Notes: a model not told the origin generated them from the letters alone. 64,000 bases of DNA from Sphingomonadaceae bacterium 3R27C6 (GCA_005503215.1 SCNS01000018.1:45069-109068), one strand, 5' to 3'. Positions 17,102 to 25,907 are shown, numbered from the stretch's first letter. Program-made: numbers and translations.

Positions 17102-18564
17102 GAACGGAGAGCAGACCAATGAAAGCCTTGCCGTCAGAAGATCTGGAGGTCTCTCCGCCGCACGACCCGACGGGAAGCGACCTATCCGGCGACGAAAATA
17201 TCGAAGAGCTTCTCGCTGCCGAATGCGAGGAAGGGAGCGACGTTCCGCGACGATCCCGTAAAGAGACTATCGAGGATCTGTGCCGAATCGTGAGCAACTT
17301 GTTTCGCGGAGCGGCGGTTCGGGCACTCGACGCGGCGGAGGCTTTGGAGCGTTATGCCGCGACAGGAATCGACGGCGATTTTCACCATAAGTCGGACGAG
17401 CAGCATTGCCTCTTATTTGCGGCCGTCCGTGGGGGCGTGCCGGGCTTCGCTGTCGAGATCGAATTCCCTTTAGCACCGACCGTTCACGTCCGCCTGCTCG
17501 CTCAGAATCTCATTCGCGTCTTCAACACCGACATATTGCGAGCGCCTCGTTACGGTCACGACTACGAGACTTGGCTTTCCCTCGAGCAGACCAGGGTCAT
17601 TCGCATAATGGCGCGCATTGCCTTGGTCACAACGCCGTTCTTTACAGACTGCCTGCGGTGGATCGAAAGCGCGCGTGAAAATACTTATGAAGGTGCTCCA
17701 GTCGCGACCCGGTTGCTTATAGTAAGGCGGACTCGCGATGCGGCGGTCCCGGCGGGCGAGCGGTTCATTCGCCTTTCCCAGGGCGTGCCCATTCGCGAGG
17801 CACTGCTCAGTGAAAAATGGATCCGGCCTTTCACAGCCCAAGGCATGGTCGCTTTGGTAGCAACACAGCGGACGGGTAAGGTGACCGGTGTGGTCGTGTC
17901 ATTCGACCGGGCTTCGAATTCGCCGAGCGGCACGGAACTGGAAGGCGAGGGTGATCCCGCCAGTCGACGGGCGGCGTCGATCGAGTCGACATCCTTTGGC
18001 GACATCTGGGTGAAACTTCCCAACGGAATGCGTTTTCTAAGGCGCCGCGGTAGTTGGCAATATATCGACTTCGGCCCCATCGAGGCGTTGATCGCTCCCT
18101 TCGCAACGCCAGAGATTGCGCGTGCGCTGCTTCTTATCGCTTTCGATGCTAGCGTCGAGCGCCGCGGCGCCCTGCTGGCCATTGCCAACAAGCCGAAAAC
18201 AATCCGGGAAATTATCCCGAGAGCCGCGCAACCGGCAGATAAGCAGTCGATCGGGGTCGGCGATCTGGTCAAGCGCCTCGACCTTCTCAACCCCGCCCAT
18301 GCAACATTAATCAGGAGCGCGGCCGCGGTGGATGGAGCGGTCATTCTCTCGAAAGACGGAAAGGTTATCGAAGCGGGCTGCCTGGTGACAGATCCGCCGG
18401 CACAGCGGCTCGACGAACTGGGACTCGCCACGCTCGACACATTCCCGGGCGCTCGGGCTACCGCTGCTCGCAACTGCAGCTTTTATGGAGTCGCCATCAA
18501 GGTTTCCGATGATGGTCAGATTTCGCTCTTTGTCGCCGGAAAGATGGTGCTCGAGTTCGGCTGA
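17098..18564 (+). CDS. Protein with a degenerate diadenylate-cyclase-like (DisA_N/DAC) C-terminal domain
   Basis: 488 residues, cytoplasmic. Residues 1-55 are acidic and disordered; 56-330 form an unrecognised alpha/beta region. From about 340 the order of DAC motifs appears: RRGALLAI (355-362), VDGAVIL (411-417) followed by VIEAGCL, then GARATAA (451-457) and VSDDGQISL. Active DAC enzymes have DGA plus a GTRHRAA loop; here DGA is kept but RHR is replaced by RAT. It may therefore bind a nucleotide rather than synthesise c-di-AMP. Coupling to the preceding nucleotidyltransferase (ATGA) suggests a sensor, effector or modulator of its product. ATG 17119 with GGAG upstream is an alternative start. 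Confidence 0.65.
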   Translation: MRTESRPMKALPSEDLEVSPPHDPTGSDLSGDENIEELLAAECEEGSDVPRRSRKETIEDLCRIVSNLFRGAAVRALDAAEALERYAATGIDGDFHHKSDEQHCLLFAAVRGGVPGFAVEIEFPLAPTVHVRLLAQNLIRVFNTDILRAPRYGHDYETWLSLEQTRVIRIMARIALVTTPFFTDCLRWIESARENTYEGAPVATRLLIVRRTRDAAVPAGERFIRLSQGVPIREALLSEKWIRPFTAQGMVALVATQRTGKVTGVVVSFDRASNSPSGTELEGEGDPASRRAASIESTSFGDIWVKLPNGMRFLRRRGSWQYIDFGPIEALIAPFATPEIARALLLIAFDASVERRGALLAIANKPKTIREIIPRAAQPADKQSIGVGDLVKRLDLLNPAHATLIRSAAAVDGAVILSKDGKVIEAGCLVTDPPAQRLDELGLATLDTFPGARATAARNCSFYGVAIKVSDDGQISLFVAGKMVLEFG

Positions 18565-18762
18565 AAAGCGGTCACGACCAGCTGTTTCGTCAGGCGGCCC
18601 GCCGAACGTTGGCCGCGGCAAAAAATTTATAATCTCTTCGATTCAATCGCTTCGACGAACTTCGACGGCATGACGCCAAGATTTACAGATTCACGTCTTG
18701 TTCTCCCTTGCCTCGTTCCTACATGCCCGTGTGAAGCACCAGAAATCAGGTGGGAGGACAAT

Positions 18763-20001
18763 GTGACGATCAACGCCCATCGCGCTCTCTACAGCGCGGC
18801 CAGCAAGGCGAATTATCTTGGCAATCTGACCGTTGATGATCCGGATGCCGCCGAGTTGAGACGGGTTCGCGACCTTGTTCGCGAAACGCTTGTCGCAGGT
18901 TTCCGCCATTGGTCCCAGTTCATCGAGAGGCGCGAGCTATTCGGCGATGCAGCCTTGTCCTTTGCCGAGACCGACGCGCTTCGTCCCAAGTTTCGCATGC
19001 AGGGCAGCTGGGCCTATTTTACGCTGAATCGCACGACGGTCGAACCGCCTCAGGAGATCGACCTCGACGACGGCATGTTTCTGCCAATCTCTTTTCTGAC
19101 CCGGCACGGCACGACAAATCCGGCGATCGTCAGCCGCAGTTACTTCGCGGCGGTCGAGGCGATGCTCGCCCCACTCTGTCGCGAGGAGGGTTGGGCGCTC
19201 GATGACAGCAAGCCGTCCTGTGTCCGTGTCGTCGTGCGCGATGGTGCGCATGTCGACATCGCGCTCTACGCAATCCCAGACCAGGATTTCTCGACGCTCC
19301 TCGAAAAGGCTGTGATGTCTTCGACGAGCTTCGGCGCCGTCCAGCTGAACGATGCCGAGATGTTCGATGCGCAAATCTACCCCAATCTGCCTGACGACCA
19401 TATCATGCTCGCGCACCGTGACGACGGCTGGAAACCGTCCGATCCCCGCAAGCTCGAGGACTGGTTCAACGCCGCCATCGCCCGGCATGACCAGCAGCTT
19501 CGCCGTGTGTGCCGCTATCTGAAGGGCTGGCGCGACAGCCGCTGGAACCTGTGCCGACTCAGCTCGATCGCGCTGATGAGCTGCGTCGTCACTGCCTTCG
19601 ACGAGGCATCGGCAGCGGTTCCCGCCAATCGCGATGACCTTGCGCTGCGAATGGTCGCCGACGCTTTGCCGAGGCTGCTTGGCGGGGCGATCGTCAACCC
19701 GGTAGTCGACGGGCAGCGGCTCGACGAGAAATGGAGCGACGTCGACCGCGCCGATTTCGTCGCGGGTGCTGAAGCGTTGCGCGCAGACATGCACAAGATG
19801 CTCGGAGCGGTGTTCGCGAGCACGGCTCTTGCAACGCTACGCGCCGCCCTCGGCAAATACATTCCCGACGATGTCGAACTTGTCATCGTCGAGGAGCCCG
19901 AGGCACCCGCCGTCTTGACCTCCGGATTGTTGGGCGATGTCGGCCCCGAGCCCGAGGCGCGGCAGCCCGTGAGGATCGGCGGCGATCAGCGCTATGGCTG
20001 A
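18763..20001 (+). CDS. CBASS CD-NTase (DncV-like cyclic oligonucleotide synthase)
   Basis: 412 residues from GTG 18763, which has GGGAGGA at ideal spacing (the frame is open to ATG 18670). Active site: MQGSWAYFTLN (79-89), PQEIDLDDGMFLP with Asp100 and Asp102, and Asp165 in GAHVDIALY. The QEIDLDDG arrangement is characteristic of DncV-like enzymes, which make cyclic di- or trinucleotides on phage infection. It ends ...GGDQRYG; a C-terminal Gly is what Cap2 joins to targets in type II systems, and Cap2 follows with an 8-nt overlap. The exact nucleotide product cannot be read from sequence. Confidence 0.9.
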   Translation: MTINAHRALYSAASKANYLGNLTVDDPDAAELRRVRDLVRETLVAGFRHWSQFIERRELFGDAALSFAETDALRPKFRMQGSWAYFTLNRTTVEPPQEIDLDDGMFLPISFLTRHGTTNPAIVSRSYFAAVEAMLAPLCREEGWALDDSKPSCVRVVVRDGAHVDIALYAIPDQDFSTLLEKAVMSSTSFGAVQLNDAEMFDAQIYPNLPDDHIMLAHRDDGWKPSDPRKLEDWFNAAIARHDQQLRRVCRYLKGWRDSRWNLCRLSSIALMSCVVTAFDEASAAVPANRDDLALRMVADALPRLLGGAIVNPVVDGQRLDEKWSDVDRADFVAGAEALRADMHKMLGAVFASTALATLRAALGKYIPDDVELVIVEEPEAPAVLTSGLLGDVGPEPEARQPVRIGGDQRYG

Positions 20002-21751
20002 CGGGGCGCCGCCCGGCACAAGCCGGGCGGAAGCGGCGCAGCAGGTCGGGCGCTGGCTCGAGGCAAATATCGGCGCCGTGCCGCTTGGCGACGCGGACGT
20101 TCCTTCTTCATTCATTGAGGGTTGGTCTTTCGTGCTCGCCGTTGGCGGCGAGCAATTGAAACTTCGGTTTTTCCTCGATACCGAATTTCCGCACAGCGAG
20201 CCGCGTATCGGCTTTGCTGAGCCACCCGCATTTCCGAGCTACCCGCATGTCGAGCATGACGGACTGATCTGTGTGCTGACATCGCGCGACGTCATTGATC
20301 CGAATGATCCGGTCGGCGTCGCGCAATACGTTCTCAAGGGCGCCGCCGACATATTGGAGCAGGGGATCGCGGGGAAAAACTCCGACGATTTCCGGCGCGA
20401 ATTCCTGTCCTACTGGGTGCCGCTCGCCAAAGGGACGCCAGTACTTTCGCTGCTCGATCCGTCCGAGCCGACGCGGGCAATTGCAATATGGCCGGGCAAA
20501 GGCAGAACCGTCGCGGCGGAGAATGAAAAGGAGCTGCGCGCGTGGGCGGCAAACCGGTATGGCAAGCGGAGCATGTCCTCCGCCTCTGCCCATACCGGCT
20601 TGCTGATCTGGCTCGATCGACCGCTTCTTCCAGACGAATATCCCGAAACCCCCGAAGCGCTTTTTGCCATCGCGGACGCCGCGGGAGCAGGCGATCTGCT
20701 CGACCGGACAGTGGCGCGCTCAACCGGATCGACCCTCGTCCTGCTCGGCGCCGAGACCGGTGATGGTGCCTGCTTCGCCGGCGTGACGCTTCGCGGCGGG
20801 CCGCGTGGGCATCGGCGCGGCCGCTCGAGAGGGTTCCGGACAACGAAGATGGATCCCCGCCACGCGCGTCTTATGGCGCTCGCGGGCCATGCCGAATGGT
20901 CCGCCGTTGGCCGCGCGGACCCGCGATGGATTCACGGGCGTGATGCCAATCCGGATATCGACGAGCTTATGGGTTCGCGGGTTGCCATTGTCGGCTGCGG
21001 TTCGCTGGGCTCGCCTGTCGCTCGCTTGCTGGCGCAGGCGGGTGTCGGGACCATCGATCTCGTCGATCCCGAGACGCTCGACTGGCCCAACATATCAAGG
21101 CACGCGCTTGGCGCGGCGTCGGTCCACGGCAACAAGGCCGAGCAGCTCGCGGCCGAACTCGGTCGTAGCTTTCCGCACAGCCGCTTCGTTGCGCATCCGA
21201 AGCGATGGCAGGACTGCATTCCGGCATTGGAAGGTCGCGACACACTGGTGATCAGCACAGTGGGTGACTGGCGCGCAGAGAGTTTGCTCAATCTTTGGCA
21301 ACTCGAAGATGTCACGCGGCGTTTGATTTATGGTTGGTGCGAGCCGCACGGCGTTGCCGGGCATGGCGTATTAGTTGCCAAGGGGTCGGGCTGTCTACAA
21401 TGCGGCCTGGACACGATGGGCGGGGTGCGGGGCACCGTATCCGAGTGGCCCGCTTCGACGCTTCGCCGGGTGCCGGCTTGCGGCGCGCATTTCCAGCCGT
21501 ACGGAGCCGCTGCGATCATGACGATCGCCGCAATGGTATCCGATCTTGCGATCGACGTCCTGCTCGCACACGCGGACGCGGGTGAGCACCGGATCGCCGC
21601 GGCGCCACTTTCGGCGGTCACCGCGGAAGGCGGGACATGGAGCGCAGCGTGGGCGGCAACGGCGCCCGGCGACGACGGCGCGCGCTCGCGCCGGTTCCGC
21701 TGGTTGCCGACTCCCGCTTGCCCGGCGTGCCAAGGCGGCGGAATTCGCTAG
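19994..21751 (+). CDS. cap2: CBASS Cap2: fused E2-E1 ubiquitin-transfer-like protein
   Basis: 585 residues. N-terminal E2 fold with candidate catalytic Cys93 in EHDGLICVL; E1/ThiF domain with the adenylate-binding motif VAIVGCGSLGSPVARLLAQ (330-348), DLVDPETLDWPNISRH, and catalytic Cys496 in RRVPACGAHF. Paired cysteines (467/470 and 576/579) could hold a structural zinc. Cap2 activates the CD-NTase C-terminal Gly and conjugates it to cellular targets, priming it for signalling. It overlaps both neighbours (8 nt and 1 nt), so the three genes are one translational unit. Confidence 0.9.
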   Translation: MADGAPPGTSRAEAAQQVGRWLEANIGAVPLGDADVPSSFIEGWSFVLAVGGEQLKLRFFLDTEFPHSEPRIGFAEPPAFPSYPHVEHDGLICVLTSRDVIDPNDPVGVAQYVLKGAADILEQGIAGKNSDDFRREFLSYWVPLAKGTPVLSLLDPSEPTRAIAIWPGKGRTVAAENEKELRAWAANRYGKRSMSSASAHTGLLIWLDRPLLPDEYPETPEALFAIADAAGAGDLLDRTVARSTGSTLVLLGAETGDGACFAGVTLRGGPRGHRRGRSRGFRTTKMDPRHARLMALAGHAEWSAVGRADPRWIHGRDANPDIDELMGSRVAIVGCGSLGSPVARLLAQAGVGTIDLVDPETLDWPNISRHALGAASVHGNKAEQLAAELGRSFPHSRFVAHPKRWQDCIPALEGRDTLVISTVGDWRAESLLNLWQLEDVTRRLIYGWCEPHGVAGHGVLVAKGSGCLQCGLDTMGGVRGTVSEWPASTLRRVPACGAHFQPYGAAAIMTIAAMVSDLAIDVLLAHADAGEHRIAAAPLSAVTAEGGTWSAAWAATAPGDDGARSRRFRWLPTPACPACQGGGIR

Positions 21752-22239
21752 TGCGCTTTGCCGTCGGAACCTCGGGCGAGATCATCCTCTTCGAGGAGCC
21801 TGTCCTCGATCATCTTTCGGCGCATCGCCAGACGCGCTTTTGGCACCGTGAAGCGGGAGGCCTTCTCTTCGCGCGTATCGAGGACAAAACGATACGCGTC
21901 GTCGAGGCGACCGGACCGCGTCCGACCGACCGCCGCTCACGCTTCGGCTATGCAGCCGATCGCGCGGCCGAACAGGCCGAGATAGATGCACGGCATCCGC
22001 TTGGTCTTCACTATGTCGGCGATTGGCACTCGCATCCCGAACGTTGGCCGACGCCGTCGGGGCGTGATGTGGAGACAATGGCGAGCAGGGTGCTCGAATC
22101 GCGGCACGAATTGGGTGGCATATTATTTGCCATTATCGGGACAGCTCCTCTTCCCGATGGACTGACGGTGGTCGTCCACGACGGCAAGGCGTGGCACCGT
22201 CTCGGCCTCGATGCGACGGGGATTGATGTCAGCGGCTGA
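21751..22239 (+). CDS. cap3: CBASS Cap3: JAMM/MPN isopeptidase
   Basis: 162 residues from GTG 21751, which overlaps the cap2 stop as TAGTG. The complete JAMM zinc site is visible: Glu34 in WHREAGG, then HSHP (93-96), seven residues after the second His comes Ser103 and Asp106 (SGRD). Cap3 cleaves the CD-NTase from its Cap2-made conjugates and so opposes Cap2. A longer frame starts at 21637 inside cap2 but its extension is Arg-rich and unlike protein. Confidence 0.88.
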   Translation: MRFAVGTSGEIILFEEPVLDHLSAHRQTRFWHREAGGLLFARIEDKTIRVVEATGPRPTDRRSRFGYAADRAAEQAEIDARHPLGLHYVGDWHSHPERWPTPSGRDVETMASRVLESRHELGGILFAIIGTAPLPDGLTVVVHDGKAWHRLGLDATGIDVSG

Positions 22240-22927
22240 TGCGCTCGACTTCCATGCGGCCCGCGGCATTTTCGCCTGAGCGCCAACAGCGTCGGTTCCA
22301 ATATTCGCCCTTCAACACCCACTTGTCGAGATCGACATCCAGGCGCGCGGCGCCGACGTGCCGGCCTTCGTCGGTGTGTTCGGGATCGGGGGTATTCTGC
22401 TCATAGACATAGAAGAGCTCGAACGCATCTCGGCGCGACCTTTTCTGAAGCCGTTCGGTGATCGATTCCGAGGTGCCGCCCGTTGTCTTGAGTATTGCAT
22501 CGACCTCGAATTTGAAGAGCGATGCCCTGATCGTCAGAACGATCTCGTCTACCTTTAGATCGATCTTCGGCAGCTCTTCGCGCTTGACCTTGGGCCCGGC
22601 CCCGGTTGCGCCCTTCATCACGGTCTCGATCACGCTCCAGTTGGAATGCGTAGTTCCGCGCCAGATGCCGTTGAGATCGGGAAGCCAGCGATTCAGCGGC
22701 GGGCACAAGAACCAGATTATGCGCCAAGGGCTCCATTTGCCCGAAAAGCCGAAAGCGGCAAAGAGGATGACACCCCAGATCGTCGCCACCGACGAAAGCA
22801 TGCGACCCGCAGAGGCAAGGTCGATCGGCATGCCGCGAAAAAATACATAGGCCAGCAACAAGACCCCGAACGGAATCACTAGCAGTGACAGAAGCCGGTT
22901 GAGGGATAATGTGGCGTACAAGGGCAT
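22229..22927 (-). CDS. Cap15-like CBASS effector (two membrane helices plus beta-barrel)
   Basis: 232 residues on the opposite strand, its 3' end overlapping cap3 by 11 bp. Two hydrophobic helices (about 12-31 and 43-63) precede a soluble beta-rich domain beginning LPDLNGIWRGTTHSNW, the layout of Cap15 effectors, in which a nucleotide-binding barrel triggers oligomerisation and inner-membrane disruption. Being convergent, it must have its own promoter right of 22927. No other candidate effector directly adjoins the CD-NTase/Cap2/Cap3 unit. Family assignment rests on architecture and the NGxW segment. Confidence 0.75.
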   Translation of the reverse strand: MPLYATLSLNRLLSLLVIPFGVLLLAYVFFRGMPIDLASAGRMLSSVATIWGVILFAAFGFSGKWSPWRIIWFLCPPLNRWLPDLNGIWRGTTHSNWSVIETVMKGATGAGPKVKREELPKIDLKVDEIVLTIRASLFKFEVDAILKTTGGTSESITERLQKRSRRDAFELFYVYEQNTPDPEHTDEGRHVGAARLDVDLDKWVLKGEYWNRRCWRSGENAAGRMEVERISR

Positions 22928-23238
22928 CTCCTAGGCTGTGGTGCTAGCTTCACCGCCATGGCCAGCCAGTCAATAGTTGTCTGGCTGATACGTTCCCTGC
23001 TGGCAGGGAGGGACCACCCGCTGTGACGAGGCGCCAATTCTCTCCCGCACCCGTTGCGGTCTCTTCACCCTTGGCTCGTTCAGGTCTCGAGAGGGGCGAA
23101 AGCGCTGCCGCGGTCGTCCGTTTAGCGCCGAACGTCAGCTTCTCTCGGATACCGACCTAAAAGCTGACCGGCCGCAACCGGCCAGCATCGGTAAGCACTG
23201 CGGCTTAGGCGATCGTGATCGGCTTCGATGTGAGATTC
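22928..23238. other. Intergenic stretch at the right edge of the defence island
   Basis: Holds the promoter region of the Cap15-like gene and, at its right end, the terminator of the minus-strand gene at 23239. No repeat, integrase fragment or tRNA was seen that would mark an insertion site. Confidence 0.4.
23159..23186 (-). terminator. Intrinsic terminator of the 23239-24665 operon
   Basis: On the minus strand GCTGGCCGG, loop TTGCGG, CCGGTCAGC (9 bp with one G-U), then TTTT. It lies about 50 nt beyond the stop at 23239. Confidence 0.7.
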
Positions 23239-24111
23239 TTACTTCAGCTGCATCTCGATAGTGAATTCGCCGGCGGACGGCCCTGGGGCAGATAGGTCGC
23301 GCTGACCTTTCGGTCCGTCGGCATAGGTTTGAACGATTATGAAATATGTTCCGTCGGCCGGCAGGTATCGATCGAGCACGCTGTCATAACCCACGTCGCC
23401 TTTATACTGGGCGTCACTCGAACGGAGCATTTTCGGATCGCTCGGGCCGCGCGCTATCCAGACTAGGCTGTGGGCATCGGAAGACCGCACCGCTACCGTC
23501 ACGCGCTGCGCCAATCGCCCTTCGAAGCGGTAGAGGACGGCCGACCGCGCTGGGTCGAACCGGGACACAGCCGCCTGTGCAAAATTGCCCGAGATTAATT
23601 GCCCGGGAGCGATTGGGAATGCCGGTCCGTAATCGGTCGCGATCGTCGGGAGCTTCGTGATTCTGCGCATCCAGTCCGGTTCTGGCGGCGGCGGGGGAAG
23701 TGCCAAATCCAGCGACAACTCGAGTTGTGAACCCGACGGAGCAATGGGCGCGAGATAATAGACTCCGTCTTTGGGCAGTTTTTGCCGAATGCGCGCGACG
23801 GTCGTCGCCTCCCGCACGGCAAGGGCAGTGCCGTCGGCGTCATAAAGGACTGCAGCGATAAGGCCTGTACCACGCAGTGTGATTGTGATCTCGCTTCCGG
23901 CCAGCGCCACAAACTGCCGCAGATTGGCGTCGCCCCCCGACATCTTCACCAGCGTGCCGGGAATGATGCGGGGGGGCGATCCGCGCGGTGGCGATGGTTC
24001 CGGTGGCGTCGTCTCGCGCAGATCGGGGAACGTCTGCGCGCTACCCGTAGGCACCTGCGCACCGGCTATCGGGATCGCAAAAAGGCTGGCCGCAGCCAGA
24101 AAGGCCTTCAT
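23239..24111 (-). CDS. Exported protein with two PPC-like beta-sandwich domains
   Basis: 290 residues. Signal peptide MKAFLAAASLFAIPIAGAQ, a Pro-rich linker, then two related beta-rich units (about 50-135 and 165-285), each with a strand-turn-strand ending in a YYLAPIAPSG or TYFIIVQTYADG motif typical of bacterial pre-peptidase C-terminal (PPC) domains. Expected in the periplasm or outside the cell. Its start overlaps the upstream gene's stop (ATGA), so they form a two-gene operon. No enzymatic motif is visible. Confidence 0.6.
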   Translation of the reverse strand: MKAFLAAASLFAIPIAGAQVPTGSAQTFPDLRETTPPEPSPPRGSPPRIIPGTLVKMSGGDANLRQFVALAGSEITITLRGTGLIAAVLYDADGTALAVREATTVARIRQKLPKDGVYYLAPIAPSGSQLELSLDLALPPPPPEPDWMRRITKLPTIATDYGPAFPIAPGQLISGNFAQAAVSRFDPARSAVLYRFEGRLAQRVTVAVRSSDAHSLVWIARGPSDPKMLRSSDAQYKGDVGYDSVLDRYLPADGTYFIIVQTYADGPKGQRDLSAPGPSAGEFTIEMQLK

Positions 24112-24665
24112 TGGGCGCGTCCTCGGCGGCGCAGTTCCTCGAAAAACTTGCTGAGCTCTGCTTGATATTCAGCATCTGCTTGCGCGGCACGGGCTGCCGC
24201 ACCGACGCGAGCATCCACTTCGCGGCGCTGCGCGATTATTGCGGCCCGGGCTGCCGCTTCTGCATCAGGCTGTGCGACAGGGGCCGCTTCTACCGTCAGA
24301 ACGGCTCCGGCGGGTTTAGGCGCCGGCTTGCCGGTGATCGCATAGGGACCGGTCCATCCTGTTAGTGTGAACTGGCGCTTCTCCTCGGTCGTGACCACGT
24401 ACTGCCGCCGGTTGAAATAGTCTTCGCCTTCGCTGGGGCTGGAATAATAGAACCAGCAGGTGACGCTCTCTTCGGTTCCAAGAGAGGCGCGAAAAGCGTT
24501 CTCGATGTCGACCGTGGACGTGCTCGGCGATTTCTGCATGAGCCCTGACATGCGATATATGTCCGTCGGTTCGCGCCGTTCGCACCACCCATAGGTCGTT
24601 TTTTCTGCCGCCTGTGCTGGCATGCTGATCAGACATATTGAAAACAAGATTGGCCAGGCTCGCAT
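24108..24665 (-). CDS. Exported hypothetical protein with C-terminal coiled coil
   Basis: 185 residues from ATG 24665 (GGGAGA upstream). Signal peptide MRAWPILFSICLISMPAQAA; then a domain with two Cys (WCERREPTDIY and VTCWFYYSSP) that could form a disulfide, and a Glu/Ala/Arg-rich helical tail of about 50 residues ending ELRRRGRAQ. Unrecognised family. Co-transcribed with the PPC-like protein downstream, so the two may act together in the envelope. Confidence 0.55.
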   Translation of the reverse strand: MRAWPILFSICLISMPAQAAEKTTYGWCERREPTDIYRMSGLMQKSPSTSTVDIENAFRASLGTEESVTCWFYYSSPSEGEDYFNRRQYVVTTEEKRQFTLTGWTGPYAITGKPAPKPAGAVLTVEAAPVAQPDAEAAARAAIIAQRREVDARVGAAARAAQADAEYQAELSKFFEELRRRGRAQ

Positions 24666-24825
24666 AGGCATTTCTCCCGGCTCCGGGCTAACCGACACGT
24701 CGTAGCGAAGCAATTTGGAAATATGGCGGGTAGCCGCTAAGCAAAACGCCGGACCGTAAGTCGCGGAATTCCATTGACGAACGCTGGCGACGCCAAAGCC
24801 GCCGGAATTTTATCGGGAGAAGTCA

Positions 24826-25311
24826 TTGCCCATCGTCAGCCGCTCATTGCTCGCGCTCTTCTTCCCTTCGATGCTAATGGTCACACCGGCCTTCGCGGCA
24901 CCGCCGCCGCCGCGGATCGATGTGATTGCCTACTCTGCTGACCTTGGCGAAGAAGGCCTTGCTGAAGCCTATGTTACGCTGGCGGCCTACTCCGGCGCGT
25001 TCGAGCGGGCTGCCCCGGGGACTGATCGCAGTAAGGTGCGGGCATGCGCAGCCTCGAATAGCGAGGCCTGCATTCGGGCCATCCTCACCGCACGTGGAGG
25101 GGCAGCTGTGATCATCGTCGTGCAAGGGGCGGGAGTTGGCATCCAGAAATGGACTTGCTTCGGCTCGGGTGGCACCCCGGTCGACGCCGCAAAACAGACA
25201 GCCACGATCAATTTGCAAGTTGCGTTCTTTGGCGAACGGCAGGCTAAATTTCAGCAATCTCTGTTTGCAACTGCCTGTATCATGTCGGCTGCCGCCGAGA
25301 GTGGGTGGTAA
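24826..25311 (+). CDS. Exported hypothetical protein
   Basis: 161 residues from a TTG with GGGAGA upstream. A signal peptide (about 24 residues, ending AFAAPPPP) leads into a small alpha/beta domain with three to four Cys (VRACAASNSEACIRAIL, KWTCFGSGG, FATACIMS). Divergent from the 24108 gene. No known family recognised. Confidence 0.5.
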   Translation: MPIVSRSLLALFFPSMLMVTPAFAAPPPPRIDVIAYSADLGEEGLAEAYVTLAAYSGAFERAAPGTDRSKVRACAASNSEACIRAILTARGGAAVIIVVQGAGVGIQKWTCFGSGGTPVDAAKQTATINLQVAFFGERQAKFQQSLFATACIMSAAAESGW

Positions 25312-25535
25312 AGATCACCGTGAAATTGTCGACGAACGCCAGTTTCTAAGCCCGAGTCCTCGAAGTTGCAAAATGGCGATCTCCCAGATGCTGCGGCCGC
25401 CGCACTCTTTGACGTTCGTCACATTGGCAAGGTCCGCTATACCCGGTTCGGTGCCGAGAAGCGGTCAGTCTCCTACCGGCCAAGCGGCGCCGCGAGAAGC
25501 GCGGTTCGTTCGATGACGGCGAAATGCCGTCGCGC

Positions 25536-25907
25536 TCATCGTCCGCTGTAAGGCTCACCTCTTCGGGTTCGCGCGCCGATCAGCACCCGGGGCATGTTTC
25601 CTCGTTCACGAACTGTGAGAAAGACGAGGTAGGGAAGCAGGAAACCCGCGCCTCCGAAAAAGGCGATGAGCGCGAGGAGCAGGGCGATCGCACTGAATCC
25701 ATTCCGCCAAGCCGTCCAAAGCGCAGAGAGGATGAGAAAGCAGAGAAAATCGAGGTTGAACTGCCCGGGCCATCCCAGCTTCGCCACGTCTCCGAAAAAG
25801 ATCGGTAACAATCCAAGGCCGTGGCGAGAAATGACTACTGCGGTGTAGGCGGCCAGCGCCAGCCAAAGGATGATCAAAAAACTACGAAACGACCCCATCG
25901 ACGACAA
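25536..25907 (-). CDS. Small integral membrane protein
   Basis: About 123 residues with three to four hydrophobic helices (FLIILWLALAAYTAVVI, LDFLCFLILSALWTAW, FSAIALLLALIAFFGGAGFL) and a basic C-terminal tail. The order of short loops resembles DUF2834-like small membrane proteins, but the match is loose. Start at 25907 or four codons later. Isolated gene. Confidence 0.45.
   Translation of the reverse strand: MSSMGSFRSFLIILWLALAAYTAVVISRHGLGLLPIFFGDVAKLGWPGQFNLDFLCFLILSALWTAWRNGFSAIALLLALIAFFGGAGFLLPYLVFLTVRERGNMPRVLIGARTRRGEPYSGR

Noticed and set aside
9361..22928. Mobile-element boundaries (integrase, attachment site, tRNA end) around the defence island
   Set aside because: No integrase, transposase, tRNA or matching flanking repeats could be found; the accessory nature is inferred only from gene content.
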